Below are positions 33,770-42,830 of a stretch of 64,000 nucleotides of DNA, piece by piece. Below the pieces are notes generated by a model. That model did no database searches. It was not told where the DNA came from and was given only the letters and a program-made list of their open reading frames with translations. A program made the translations under genes and the position numbers. The stretch comes from Stenotrophomonas maltophilia (GTDB taxonomy: Bacteria > Pseudomonadota > Gammaproteobacteria > Xanthomonadales > Xanthomonadaceae). How positions within the stretch are numbered: the stretch's first letter is position 1; each line of letters starts with the position of its first letter. Location of the stretch: the NCBI GenBank assembly GCA_002363385.1, contig DEVL01000004.1, forward strand, positions 255,766 through 319,765, written 5' to 3'.

Positions 33770-34657
33770 TTACGCCAGCGCACGGGCCTTCAGTTCGCCC
33801 TGTTCGTGCACGGTGCCGAAGCGGCCCTTCTCATCGCGCGCCACCTGCGCCAGCGCGCACTGCGGATCGTGGGTGAAGAACAGATGGACGTTGCGGGCGA
33901 GTTTGTCTTCCAGGAAGCTGCGCTTCTCGTCGATCAGCAATTCGGCATTGCGGTCGTAGCCCATGGTGATGGGTACATGCACCCACGAGCGGCCCGGGAT
34001 CAGGTCCGCACAGAACACCACCCCGCCCCGTGCCTGGCCGTCCACGGTTTCAGGACCGACGATCTCGGCCAGCATCAGGCCCGGGGTATGCCCGTCGCTG
34101 AAGCTGAAACGCACGCTGTCGCCCAGCGTCTTCGAGTACGGGCCGTCGACGATTTCCAGGCGACCGCTTGCCTCGAGCAGACCGGGCAGTTCCGGGATGA
34201 AACTGGCGCGGTCGCGCGGGTGCGGGTGCAGCGCACGTGCCCAGTGCTCGGCTCCGACCAGGAAGGTCGCATTGGGAAACAGCAGCTCCGGTGAGCGCCC
34301 TTCGCTCCACGGTGCGAGCAGCCCACCGGCGTGGTCGAAGTGCAGATGGCTCAGCACCACCACGTCGATATCCTCGTGCTCGAAACCGGCCTCGCGCAGG
34401 GATTCGATCAGCACATGGCTGGGCTCCTGCACGCCATAACGGTCGCGCAGTTTCGGTTCGAAGAACGCCCCGATACCGGTTTCGAACAACACGGTCTTGC
34501 CGGCCAGCGGGCTGGCCAGCAGCGCGCGGCACGCCAGTTCGATCCGGTTGAGATCGTCCGGCGCCGCCCATTTTTCCCACACCGCGCGCGGCGCATTGCC
34601 GAACATCGCGCCGCCGTCGAGTTTCTGCGAGTTACCGCGGATGGACCATAGTTTCAT
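33770..34657 (-). CDS. MBL-fold metallo-hydrolase
   Basis: A 295-residue metallo-beta-lactamase-fold hydrolase. The metal site HLHFDHAGG lies near residue 105, with further ligands in SFSDGHTPG and VFCADLIPG. It resembles quorum-quenching or lactonase-like MBL proteins in layout, but substrate cannot be told. An in-frame ATG two codons earlier is possible. Monocistronic. Confidence 0.85.
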   Translation of the reverse strand: MKLWSIRGNSQKLDGGAMFGNAPRAVWEKWAAPDDLNRIELACRALLASPLAGKTVLFETGIGAFFEPKLRDRYGVQEPSHVLIESLREAGFEHEDIDVVVLSHLHFDHAGGLLAPWSEGRSPELLFPNATFLVGAEHWARALHPHPRDRASFIPELPGLLEASGRLEIVDGPYSKTLGDSVRFSFSDGHTPGLMLAEIVGPETVDGQARGGVVFCADLIPGRSWVHVPITMGYDRNAELLIDEKRSFLEDKLARNVHLFFTHDPQCALAQVARDEKGRFGTVHEQGELKARALA

Positions 34658-34708
34658 CCGCAAATTATCCGGCCGCGCGCGTTAAATATTCGCTAGCCGT
34701 CGCGCATG

Positions 34709-34737
34709 AAAAAACCCCGCCACTGGGACGGGGTTTC
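34709..34737 (-). terminator. terminator of ggt
   Basis: AAACCCCG/CGGGGTTT form an 8-bp stem with a 9-base loop, and six T lie on the leftward side. It follows the leftward ggt gene. Confidence 0.82.
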
Positions 34738-34753
34738 TCGTTGCTGCGATCAA

Positions 34754-36490
34754 TCAGTGCGTGTGGCTGACCGCGGCGCTGCCCACCGGATTGCGCGGGT
34801 CGCTGCCGCCGCTGAGCACATTGCTGCGGCGGTCCCATTCCACGGTCTGCAGGTTGCCCCAGACGTGGCTGGAGCCGCGGCCACCCGCAGCGGTATCGCC
34901 GGGCAGATCGATCTTGTGACCCATCGCCTGCAGCTGCTTGATGGTGTCCGTATCGAAGGTGCCGTCCTCGGCCTCGATCCGGTCGGGCAGCCACTGGTGG
35001 TGGTAGCGCGGCAGCGCGGCGACCTGCTGGGCGGTCAGGCCGTCGTCGTAACCCAGGATCCCCAGCAGCACCATGGTGATGATGCGGCTGCCACCGGGCG
35101 TGCCGAGCACCACGACCTTGTCGGCGGACTCCATGAACGTCGGGGTCATCGAGCTGAGCATGCGCTTGCCCGGCTTGGGCGCATTGGCCGCGTAGCCCAT
35201 CACGCCGAAGGCATTGGGCGTGCCTGGCTTCAGCGCGAAATCGTCCATTTCGTTGTTCAGCAGCACGCCGGTACCCGACGGAATCAGGCCCGAGCCGTAG
35301 AGCAGGTTCACGGTCTGGGTCGCACCGACGCGGTTGCCTTCGCGGTCGATGATCGAGAAATGCGTGGTCTCGTCGTCTTCCAGCGGGGTCGGATTGCCCG
35401 ACAACAGGTCGCTTGGGGTGGCCTTCTCCGGGTGGATGGTAGCGCGCAGGCCCTGGGCGTAGTCCTTGCTGGTCAGCACCTTCTGCGGGATGTCCACGAA
35501 ATCCGGATCGCCCAGGAAGAAGGTGCGGTCGCGGTAAGCGCGGCGCATCGCTTCGACCACCAGATGGGTGCGGTGCGCCTGGTCCATCGACTTCAGGTCC
35601 CAGCCTTCCAGGATCTGCAGCATCGCCGCCAGCGCGATGCCGCCAGAGGACGGCGGCGAGGCGGTGGTGATGGTCCAGTCGCGGTACTTGAAGGCGATCG
35701 GCTCGCGCAGCTTGACCCGGTAACCGGCCAGTTCCTCGGCGGTCCAATGACCACCGGCCTGCTTCACGCCCTTGAGCAGCAGCTTTCCGGTCTCGCCACG
35801 GTAGAAGCCATCAAAGCCCTGATCGGCCAGACGCTCCATGGTCCTGGTCAATTCCGGCTGGCGGAACACGTCGCCTTCGGCGATGGGCTTGCCGTTGCGC
35901 TCATACACCTCGCGCGTGCCAGCGTAGCGCTGCATCACCTCACGCCGGGACTGATAGCCCTTGGCCATGCGTGCATACACCGGGAAGCCCTCGCGCGCGA
36001 TGCGCATGGCGGGTTCCAGCGAGGTCTTCAGCGGCAGCTTGCCGTGCTTGGAAGAGAGCTCCACCAGCGCCGCTGGCAGGCCCGGGATACCGGCCGACCA
36101 GGCACCGTTGACCGAACGGTCGCGGTCCAGCTCGCCCTTCTTGTCGAGGAACGCCTCGGGGGTGGCGGACTGCGGCGCGGTTTCGCGCGCGTCCAGCATC
36201 ACATCCTTGCCGGTGGCCGCGTCATGCAGCAGGAAGAACCCACCGCCGCCGAGACCGGAGCTGATCGGCTCGACCACGGCCAGCGTGGCCGAAACCGCCA
36301 CGGCCGCATCGAACGCGTTACCGCCCTTGGCCAGGATTTCCATGCCGGCTTCGGTGGCCAGGTGATGGCCACTGGCGACGGCGGCACCGTCAGGATGTTT
36401 GGCCAACACCGCCTGCGCGGGTTCCGCGGCCCAGGCACTCGGGGCCACCAGCAGGACAAGCAGCAACCAGCGACGCGACAGCGTTCTCAT
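34754..36490 (-). CDS. ggt: gamma-glutamyltransferase
   Basis: A 578-residue periplasmic enzyme that cleaves glutathione and transfers its gamma-glutamyl group. Signal peptide LLLVLLVAPSAWA; large subunit starts with ATEAGMEILAKGGNAFDAAVA. The autocleavage nucleophile is Thr375 in ETTHFSIID, followed by the small subunit with SSMTPTF. Its ATG overlaps the ferredoxin stop by 4 bases, so the genes are coupled, which is unusual for a periplasmic enzyme. Confidence 0.93.
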   Translation of the reverse strand: MRTLSRRWLLLVLLVAPSAWAAEPAQAVLAKHPDGAAVASGHHLATEAGMEILAKGGNAFDAAVAVSATLAVVEPISSGLGGGGFFLLHDAATGKDVMLDARETAPQSATPEAFLDKKGELDRDRSVNGAWSAGIPGLPAALVELSSKHGKLPLKTSLEPAMRIAREGFPVYARMAKGYQSRREVMQRYAGTREVYERNGKPIAEGDVFRQPELTRTMERLADQGFDGFYRGETGKLLLKGVKQAGGHWTAEELAGYRVKLREPIAFKYRDWTITTASPPSSGGIALAAMLQILEGWDLKSMDQAHRTHLVVEAMRRAYRDRTFFLGDPDFVDIPQKVLTSKDYAQGLRATIHPEKATPSDLLSGNPTPLEDDETTHFSIIDREGNRVGATQTVNLLYGSGLIPSGTGVLLNNEMDDFALKPGTPNAFGVMGYAANAPKPGKRMLSSMTPTFMESADKVVVLGTPGGSRIITMVLLGILGYDDGLTAQQVAALPRYHHQWLPDRIEAEDGTFDTDTIKQLQAMGHKIDLPGDTAAGGRGSSHVWGNLQTVEWDRRSNVLSGGSDPRNPVGSAAVSHTH

Positions 36491-36771
36491 TTGGGCACAA
36501 ACTCCGTGACATACAATTCGGGATGATCGCGCTGCAGCCCATGCAATTTGGCCAGCAGAGCGTCCTGGGTTTCCGGAATGTCCGGATCGGGATCGATGCA
36601 TTCGACCGGGCAGACGACCACGCACTGGGGCTCGTCGAAATGCCCCACGCACTCGGTGCAGCGGGCCGGATCGATCACGTAGATGGTTTCACCCATCGAG
36701 ATGGCCTGATTGGGACAGGCCGGCTCACAGACGTCGCAATTGACGCAGAGCTCATTGATTTTCAGCGACAT
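36487..36771 (-). CDS. 4Fe-4S ferredoxin (YfhL-like)
   Basis: A 94-residue two-cluster ferredoxin. First cluster motif CVNCDVCEPACPNQAI; second CTECVGHFDEPQCVVVCP, with the insertion between cysteines typical of YfhL/Alv-type ferredoxins. It transfers electrons in the cytoplasm; partner unknown. It overlaps ggt by 4 bases on the same strand. Confidence 0.92.
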   Translation of the reverse strand: MSLKINELCVNCDVCEPACPNQAISMGETIYVIDPARCTECVGHFDEPQCVVVCPVECIDPDPDIPETQDALLAKLHGLQRDHPELYVTEFVPK

Positions 36772-36896
36772 GGCGTTACTCCACGCCCGCGCCGGCGGAT
36801 GAGAACCAGCCCACGCGGGCGCGCGGGCCGGTCATCGGTGACACCCCTGCGGACGCCACCCGGGCCGCGCACGAGGCGCAGCCGCCACTGCACGGG

Positions 36897-37388
36897 TTAC
36901 TTGGCTTCGACGAAGATGTACTCGGCGCCGGTCGGCTGGATGATCGACTGGACGCGGGCGTTGTCGGCAGCCTTGCCGATGAACACCACGCGCACACCCT
37001 TCATCGAGTCCGGCGAGACGTCCTTGAACACGGCCTGGATCATGTCGGCCATCTTGGCCGAGGCCGAGGAACCGAAGGCCAGCATATTGCCCGGCTGCAC
37101 GCCACGGCCCACGGCCTGGGTGGCGCTCTCGACCTGACGCTCATACTTGGCCGCGAATTCCGGATCCGATTCCGGGGCGAGGTAGTACAGGTACGGGCTG
37201 TTGCTGATGTTGCCCATGTTCTGCACGGCCACGGCCTGCAGGTACTTCTTCCAGCCGGCATCGTCATCGGCAGCCGGGGCGACCAGCGCCTGCTGGGCTT
37301 CGACGACCGGCGCGGCCTCTTCCTTCTTGCAGGCGGTGAAGGCCAGCGCGAACGACGCGATCAACATGGCACGCATGGTGTTGTTCAT
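36897..37388 (-). CDS. putative lipoprotein of unknown function
   Basis: A 163-residue exported protein with a lipobox-like FTAC after a short hydrophobic signal, then an Ala/Glu-rich linker and a globular part (YLAPESDPEFAAKYERQVE, GVRVVFIGKAADNARV). No known family. It follows coaD on the same strand. Confidence 0.72.
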   Translation of the reverse strand: MNNTMRAMLIASFALAFTACKKEEAAPVVEAQQALVAPAADDDAGWKKYLQAVAVQNMGNISNSPYLYYLAPESDPEFAAKYERQVESATQAVGRGVQPGNMLAFGSSASAKMADMIQAVFKDVSPDSMKGVRVVFIGKAADNARVQSIIQPTGAEYIFVEAK

Positions 37389-37435
37389 GGAATTCCTCCC
37401 TTGGTGATTCTTGGTATGTATGGGTCTGACAGGTA

Positions 37436-37945
37436 CTACGCTTGGCCCGACTTCGCTTCACGGACCTTGCGCAGCGCCTCAAGCACTGCGGACGGCACAA
37501 AGCCGGACACGTCGCCGCCCAGGCGGGCGATCTCGCGGACCAGCGAAGACGAAATGAAGCTGTGTTGCTCGGCCGGGGTCAGAAACAGGGTCTCGACCTC
37601 CGGGATCAGATGGCGGTTCATGCTCGCCATCTGGAATTCGTATTCGAAATCGGACACCGCGCGCAGGCCGCGCAGCAGGATGCCGCCCTGCACCGAGCGC
37701 ACGAAATGCGCCAGCAGGGTATCGAAACCACGCACTTCCACGTTGCGGTTGTGGCCCAGCGCATCGCGGGCCAGCTGCACGCGCTGCTCCAGCGGCAGGG
37801 TCGGCCCCTTGGACGGACTCTGCGCCACGCCCACCACCACCTTCTCGAACAGGGGTGCAGCGCGGTTCACCAGATCGATGTGACCGTTGGTGATCGGATC
37901 GAAGGTGCCCGGGTAGACAGCAATGCGGCGGTTGGCCACGGTCAT
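37436..37945 (-). CDS. coaD: phosphopantetheine adenylyltransferase
   Basis: A 169-residue enzyme of the fourth step of coenzyme A synthesis, making dephospho-CoA from ATP and phosphopantetheine. Nucleotidyltransferase motif YPGTFDPITNGHIDLVNRA (T/HxGH) and C-terminal ISSSLVREIARLGG are clear. Directly downstream of rsmD, as in many proteobacteria. Confidence 0.95.
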   Translation of the reverse strand: MTVANRRIAVYPGTFDPITNGHIDLVNRAAPLFEKVVVGVAQSPSKGPTLPLEQRVQLARDALGHNRNVEVRGFDTLLAHFVRSVQGGILLRGLRAVSDFEYEFQMASMNRHLIPEVETLFLTPAEQHSFISSSLVREIARLGGDVSGFVPSAVLEALRKVREAKSGQA

Positions 37946-37952
37946 ACGTCAG

Positions 37953-38555
37953 CTACGCGTGTTGGTCTGGTGAAAGTGTAGCAGTGGCGCGGCGATACAG
38001 GGCAAAACGGACCTCCCGGGTGCCCCCCTCGCGGTGCAGCAGCCACGGCGCAGGCATCTTCGGCGCCTGATCGGCCGGCGATTCCACGTACAGCCAGGCA
38101 TCGGCGGCCAGATGCGACGGCAGGCCGGCGATCACCGCCTCCCACAGCCCATCGGCGAACGGCGGATCGATGAACACGATGTCCGCCACCGCACCGGCGG
38201 GCTGCCGCAGCCACTGCAGCGCATCGGCCTGGACCACCGCGATCTGGTCCTGCGCCCCCAGCTTGGCGACCGACTCGCGCAGCTGCCGGGACAAGGCGAC
38301 ATCCCGCTCCACCAGCGTCGCCTGCGCCGCCCCCCGCGACACCGCCTCCAGCCCCAGCGCCCCACTCCCGGCGAACAGATCCAGCACCCGCGCCCCGCCC
38401 AGCCGCGGCATCAGCCAATTGAACAGCGTCTCCCGCACCCGGTCACTGCTAGGCCGCAGCCCCGGCGACAGCGGCACCGGCAGCTTCGTATTGCGCCACC
38501 TGCCCCCGATGATCCGCACCTGGCCTACGGCGGCCGGCGGCTGACGCGGCTTCAT
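37953..38555 (-). CDS. rsmD: 16S rRNA (guanine966-N2)-methyltransferase RsmD
   Basis: A 200-residue SAM-dependent methyltransferase. It has RIIGGRWRNTKLPVP and SDRVRETLFNWL at the N-terminus, the SAM loop LDLFAGSGALGLEA and the catalytic FIDPPFADG. The ATG before KPRQPP is chosen by family length; a frame open 360 bases upstream crosses a palindromic repeat and is not coding. Eight bases separate it from coaD. Confidence 0.92.
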   Translation of the reverse strand: MKPRQPPAAVGQVRIIGGRWRNTKLPVPLSPGLRPSSDRVRETLFNWLMPRLGGARVLDLFAGSGALGLEAVSRGAAQATLVERDVALSRQLRESVAKLGAQDQIAVVQADALQWLRQPAGAVADIVFIDPPFADGLWEAVIAGLPSHLAADAWLYVESPADQAPKMPAPWLLHREGGTREVRFALYRRATATLSPDQHA

Positions 38556-38745
38556 GCGCGGCTCCGGCGATGGATGGCGATGGGATGGGCGAACGGGCGG
38601 GAAAGAGTCATGGGCACAGATGGCAGGTAGTTCAGGACAATATTCTAGGCCGTCCGATCGCTGCCTCCACCAGGCGCAGCGGTCTCCGAGCCAAACGCAG
38701 CCACGCATGGCGGCTCTGCCAGCCGCACGTCCGACCCACCTTGTA

Positions 38746-38854
38746 GAGGGCGGCGGGTATGGGGGGCCGGGACCGTTGGGCAGCATGGATGCTGCCCACG
38801 AGGCCCCATGGATGGGTTCACGCCGCGTCCCGGCCCCCCGTACCCGCCGCCCTC
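38746..38854. repeat. 109-bp structured intergenic repeat, copy A
   Basis: Outer arms of 28 bases (38746-38773 and 38827-38854) pair with a single G-T exception. Inside are the 20-base palindrome 38778-38797 (GGGCAGCATGGATGCTGCCC) and, reading leftward, the core CGTGAACCCATCCATGGGG. The second copy at 58946-59055 has the same core in the opposite orientation but different arm sequences that still pair. It sits in the 444-base gap between rsmD and htpG. The rest of that gap has a partial GTAG-type palindrome near 38695-38725 and the htpG promoter. Confidence 0.85.
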
Positions 38855-38916
38855 CCACGCAGAGATGCAGGCGCCGCGCTCCAGCTTGCGATTCAGCCCC
38901 GAAGGCTGCCGACACT

Positions 38917-38944
38917 CTTGAATTCGGGACAATCCACCCCTACC
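38917..38944 (+). promoter_or_regulatory. sigma-32 type promoter of htpG
   Basis: CTTGAA, a 14-base spacer, then CCCCTA closely match the heat-shock consensus (CTTGAA-N13-15-CCCCAT). It lies about 56 bases before the htpG start. Confidence 0.7.
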
Positions 38945-38999
38945 CCTTGAGCCAGCCGCCGCGCCGGGCGCGGCAATGTCCCAAGGAGCAACACGACCC

Positions 39000-40898
39000 A
39001 TGACCGTGCAGACCCAAAAAGAAACCCTGGGCTTCCAGACCGAAGTCAAACAGCTGCTGCAGCTGATGATCCACTCGCTGTACTCCAACAAGGAAATCTT
39101 CCTTCGCGAGCTCATCTCCAACGCCGCCGACGCCTCGGACAAACTGCGCTTCGAAGCGCTGACCCAGCCGGCCCTGCTCGAGAACGACGGCGAACTGCGC
39201 ATCCGCGTCAGCTTCGACGCCACCGCCAACACCCTGACCATCGACGACAACGGCATCGGCATGAGCCGTGACGAAGCGATCGCCCACCTGGGCACCATCG
39301 CCAAGTCCGGCACCGGCGACTTCCTGCGCCAGCTCTCCGGTGACCAGAAGAAGGATTCCCAGCTGATCGGCCAGTTCGGCGTCGGCTTCTACAGCGCCTT
39401 CATCGTCGCCGACCAGGTGGATGTCTACTCCCGTCGCGCCGGCCTGCCCGCCAACGAGGGCGTGCACTGGTCTTCGCGCGGCGAAGGCGAGTTCGACGTG
39501 GAAAGCATCGACAAGCCCGAGCGCGGCACCCGCATCGTGCTGCACCTGAAGGACGACCAGCGCGACTTCGCCGATGGCTGGCGCCTGCGCGGCATCATCA
39601 AGAAGTACTCCGACCACATCGGCCTGCCGATCCAGATGGTCAAGGAACACCACGGCGAAGACGCCCCGGCCGAGATCGAATGGGAGACCGTGAACCGTGC
39701 CAGCGCCCTGTGGACCCGCCCGCGCAACGAGATCACCGACGCCGAGTACCAGGAGTTCTACAAGCACGCCGCGCACGACCATCAGGATCCGCTGGCGTGG
39801 AGCCACAACAAGGTCGAAGGCAAGCTCGAGTACACCTCGCTGCTGTACGTCCCCGGCCATGCCCCGTTCGACCTGTACCACCGCGACGCGCCCAAGGGCC
39901 TGAAGCTTTACGTGCAGCGCGTGTTCGTGATGGACCAAGCCGAGCAGTTCCTGCCGCTGTACCTGCGTTTCATCAAGGGTGTGGTGGATTCCAACGATCT
40001 GTCGTTGAACGTCTCGCGCGAGATCCTGCAGTCCGGCCCGGTCATCGATTCGATGAAGTCGGCGCTGACCAAGCGCTCGCTGGACATGCTGGACAAGCTG
40101 GCCAAGGACAAGCCGGAGGTCTATGCCGGCTTCTGGAAGCAGTTCGGCCAGGTGCTCAAGGAAGGTCCGGCCGAAGACTATGGCAATCGCGAGAAGATCG
40201 CCGGCCTGCTGCGCTTCGCCTCCACCCAGGACGACAGCGGCGAGCCCAGCGTGTCGCTGGCCGACTACGTGAGCCGCATGATCGAAGGCCAGGACAAGAT
40301 CTACTTCCTGACCGGCGACAGCCACACCCAGGTCAAGGACAGCCCGCACCTGGAAGTGTTCCGCAAGAAGGGCGTGGAAGTGCTGCTGCTCACCGACCGC
40401 ATCGACGAGTGGCTGATGGGGTACCTGACCGAATTCGACGGCAAGTCGTTCGTGGATGTCGCGCGTGGCGATCTGGACCTGGGCGCGCTGGAAAGCGCCG
40501 AAGACAAGCAGGCGCAGGAAGCCGTCGCCAAGGACAAGCAGGCACTGGTGGACCGCATCAAGAGCGCACTGGGTGACGACGTGGCCGACGTGCGCGTCTC
40601 GCACCGCCTGACCGATTCCCCGGCGATCCTGGCCATCGGCGAACAGGACCTGGGCCTGCAGATGCGCCAGATCCTGGAAGCCAGCGGCCAGAAGGTGCCG
40701 GACAGCAAGCCGGTGTTCGAGTTCAACCCGGGCCATCCGCTGATCGGCAAGCTGGATCAGGAAGGCGATGCCGCGCGCTTCGACGACCTGAGCCGCGTGC
40801 TGTTCGATCAGGCCGCGCTGGCCGCGGGCGACACGCTGAAGGACCCGGCCGCGTATGTGCGCCGGCTCAACAAGCTGCTGCTGGAGCTGTCGGCGTAA
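39000..40898 (+). CDS. htpG: chaperone HtpG (Hsp90)
   Basis: A 632-residue ATP-dependent chaperone. The N-terminal GHKL ATPase domain has LRELISNAADASDKLR, TIDDNGIGMS and GQFGVGFYSAF; the middle domain has YVQRVFVMD and SREILQ; the C-terminal dimer domain is complete. Start ATG follows AAGGAG at a proper distance; an ATG 24 bases upstream lies before that site. Expected to be heat-induced. Confidence 0.97.
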   Translation: MTVQTQKETLGFQTEVKQLLQLMIHSLYSNKEIFLRELISNAADASDKLRFEALTQPALLENDGELRIRVSFDATANTLTIDDNGIGMSRDEAIAHLGTIAKSGTGDFLRQLSGDQKKDSQLIGQFGVGFYSAFIVADQVDVYSRRAGLPANEGVHWSSRGEGEFDVESIDKPERGTRIVLHLKDDQRDFADGWRLRGIIKKYSDHIGLPIQMVKEHHGEDAPAEIEWETVNRASALWTRPRNEITDAEYQEFYKHAAHDHQDPLAWSHNKVEGKLEYTSLLYVPGHAPFDLYHRDAPKGLKLYVQRVFVMDQAEQFLPLYLRFIKGVVDSNDLSLNVSREILQSGPVIDSMKSALTKRSLDMLDKLAKDKPEVYAGFWKQFGQVLKEGPAEDYGNREKIAGLLRFASTQDDSGEPSVSLADYVSRMIEGQDKIYFLTGDSHTQVKDSPHLEVFRKKGVEVLLLTDRIDEWLMGYLTEFDGKSFVDVARGDLDLGALESAEDKQAQEAVAKDKQALVDRIKSALGDDVADVRVSHRLTDSPAILAIGEQDLGLQMRQILEASGQKVPDSKPVFEFNPGHPLIGKLDQEGDAARFDDLSRVLFDQAALAAGDTLKDPAAYVRRLNKLLLELSA

Positions 40899-40989
40899 GT
40901 CGTGCTGCAGGTGGGTGCCGGCCACGCGCCGGCGCCTGCTGCCGACGATGATGCGTGGCGCTGGGCAGTGCCCGGCACCACCGGCGGGC

Positions 40990-41277
40990 TCAGGCCCAGC
41001 GGTCGAGCAAGGTGCCCAGCATCTCGTCCTGGCGCCGGACCACGGTCGCGTTGGCAGCAAACGCCAGCGCCGCCTGCCTGGCAGTGAGCAGGTCCGCGAT
41101 CGGCGCGTTGGGGTCGTCCGGTGCGGCGACCACGGAGGCGTTAACACCGCCTCCTGCTGTTGCGGCCAGCGCGACACCCAGGCGGGTGGAATCGGCCACC
41201 GGCAGCCGTGCCACGTTGGAGGCGGCCGCCTGCACGCCCAGCGAGGCGGCACGCATGCCGGCACTGGCAATGGACAT
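40990..41277 (-). CDS. small flagellar rod/hook-like protein
   Basis: A 95-residue protein with the two ends of the flagellar axial family joined by a short linker. The N-terminus MSIASAGMRAASLGVQAAAS resembles Flg_bb_rod. The C-terminus DLLTARQAALAFAANATVVR with DEMLGTLLDRW resembles the FlgG/FlgC C-terminal helix. No other flagellar genes are nearby, so it is an orphan. It may be a minor rod or secretion-related protein or a remnant. Confidence 0.65.
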   Translation of the reverse strand: MSIASAGMRAASLGVQAAASNVARLPVADSTRLGVALAATAGGGVNASVVAAPDDPNAPIADLLTARQAALAFAANATVVRRQDEMLGTLLDRWA

Positions 41278-41451
41278 CACGCTCATCGTTCACCGTTTCG
41301 CTGTACTGACCGCGCCCGCATGGCGCAGCCCTTCACAACCGGTAACGGCCGCTTCGGCCATTACTTGAGTCCCGCCCCACCGCACCTGCACGCCCATGGG
41401 CCTTCGGGGCGCAGTGGTAGCATACCCCTCTGATTTCAGCGTCTTTTGCCA

Positions 41452-42780
41452 ATGCTCAGCTTCTTCCGTCGCAAAAAGCCCCAGGACGCCCCGCAAGAGG
41501 CGGCCAAGACCCAGCATTACTCCACCGAGGAGCTGGCCGCCGCGTTTCCGCAGGCCACGCCCGAGCCCGCTGCTGCGCCTGCGCCGCTGCCGCCCGTGGT
41601 GGAAACGCCTGTTCCCGTTGCTGAGCCGGCCGCTCCGGTAGAGCGCGTGATCGCGCCGACGCCGGTGGTGCCTGCGCCTGTGGTTCTCGCGCCTGCGGTG
41701 ACCGCACCGGTTCAAGCACCGATCGCGCCGGTAAGCGCACCCGCGCCCGCTGTCGTCGCGCCGCTGGCCGTCACCCCGACGGCTCCGGTTGCTCCAGCCC
41801 CGGTCGCCCCGACCATCGTGACCGAGCGCCCGTCCTCCCAGGACATGGCCCCCGCCGCCGCCGGCAAGAGCGGCTGGCGCGAGCGCCTGCGCAACAGCGT
41901 GATCGCACGCAGCTTCGGCGGCCTGTTCTCGCGCAATCCCAAGCTCGATGACGACCTGCTGGACGAACTGGAAACCGCGCTGATCACTGCCGATGTCGGC
42001 GTCGGCGCGACCACGGCGCTGGTCGAAGGCCTGCGCAAGCGCATGAAGGCGCGCGAGTTCACCGATGCCAACGCGCTGCTCACCGCGCTGCGCGCCGAAC
42101 TGATCGCAATCCTGCAGCCGGTCGCCAAGCCGCTGGTGATCGACCGCAGCGCCAAGCCGTTCGTGGTGCTTACCGTCGGCGTCAACGGCGTCGGCAAGAC
42201 CACCACCATCGGCAAGCTGGCCAAGCGCTTCAAGGACGACGGCCACAGCCTGATGCTGGCCGCGGGCGATACCTTCCGCGCCGCTGCCGTCGCGCAGCTG
42301 CAGGCCTGGGGCGAGCGCAACGGCGTGGCCGTGGTCGCGCAGGGCCAGAACGCCGATGCGGCCTCGGTCGCCTTCGATGCACTGCAGGCCGGCAAGGCGC
42401 GCGGTACCGAGGTGCTGATCGCCGATACGGCCGGTCGCCTGCATACCCAGGCCGGCCTGATGAACGAGCTCGGCAAGATCCGCCGCGTGCTTGGCAAGAT
42501 CGACGCCAATGCGCCGCATGAAGTGCTGATGGTCATCGATGGCACCACCGGCCAGAACGCGCTCTCGCAGCTGCGTCAGTTCCATGCCGCGGTCAACGTG
42601 ACCGGCCTGGTGGTGACCAAGCTGGACGGCACCGCCAAGGGCGGCGTGGTGTTCGCGCTGGCGCGTGAATTCGGCATTCCGATCCGCTTCTGCGGCATCG
42701 GCGAGCGCCCCGAGGACCTGCGCGTGTTCGATCCGGAAGCCTTTGTCGACGCACTGCTGCCGGAAGCACTCGGCGCCTGA
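41452..42780 (+). CDS. ftsY: signal recognition particle receptor FtsY
   Basis: A 442-residue SRP receptor GTPase. An N-terminal A domain rich in Pro, Ala and Val (about 15-130) is followed by the N domain and G domain with GVNGVGKTTTIGKLA, DTFRAAAVAQL, DTAGRL and TKLDGTAKGG. It docks SRP-ribosome complexes at the membrane. Start ATG at MLSFFRRKK. Confidence 0.96.
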   Translation: MLSFFRRKKPQDAPQEAAKTQHYSTEELAAAFPQATPEPAAAPAPLPPVVETPVPVAEPAAPVERVIAPTPVVPAPVVLAPAVTAPVQAPIAPVSAPAPAVVAPLAVTPTAPVAPAPVAPTIVTERPSSQDMAPAAAGKSGWRERLRNSVIARSFGGLFSRNPKLDDDLLDELETALITADVGVGATTALVEGLRKRMKAREFTDANALLTALRAELIAILQPVAKPLVIDRSAKPFVVLTVGVNGVGKTTTIGKLAKRFKDDGHSLMLAAGDTFRAAAVAQLQAWGERNGVAVVAQGQNADAASVAFDALQAGKARGTEVLIADTAGRLHTQAGLMNELGKIRRVLGKIDANAPHEVLMVIDGTTGQNALSQLRQFHAAVNVTGLVVTKLDGTAKGGVVFALAREFGIPIRFCGIGERPEDLRVFDPEAFVDALLPEALGA

Positions 42781-42788
42781 GCCGATGC

Positions 42789-42811
42789 AGCCACGCACAG
42801 CGTGGCTCTAC
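42789..42811 (-). repeat. GTAG-headed palindrome (SMAG type)
   Basis: Minus strand reads GTAGAGCCACGC, short loop, GCGTGGCT. It lies in the 50-base ftsY-mutY gap. Confidence 0.75.
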
Positions 42812-42830
42812 GCCTTCCTTCGGAACCTGC

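Noticed and set aside
38645..39313. 222-codon leftward ORF over repeat A and the start of htpG
   Set aside because: It depends on reading through the palindromic repeat and lies antisense to htpG; the product is not protein-like.
40911..40936. Further SMAG repeat after htpG
   Set aside because: It resembles a GC-rich palindrome of the same class but lacks the GTAG head, so it is only a degenerate candidate.
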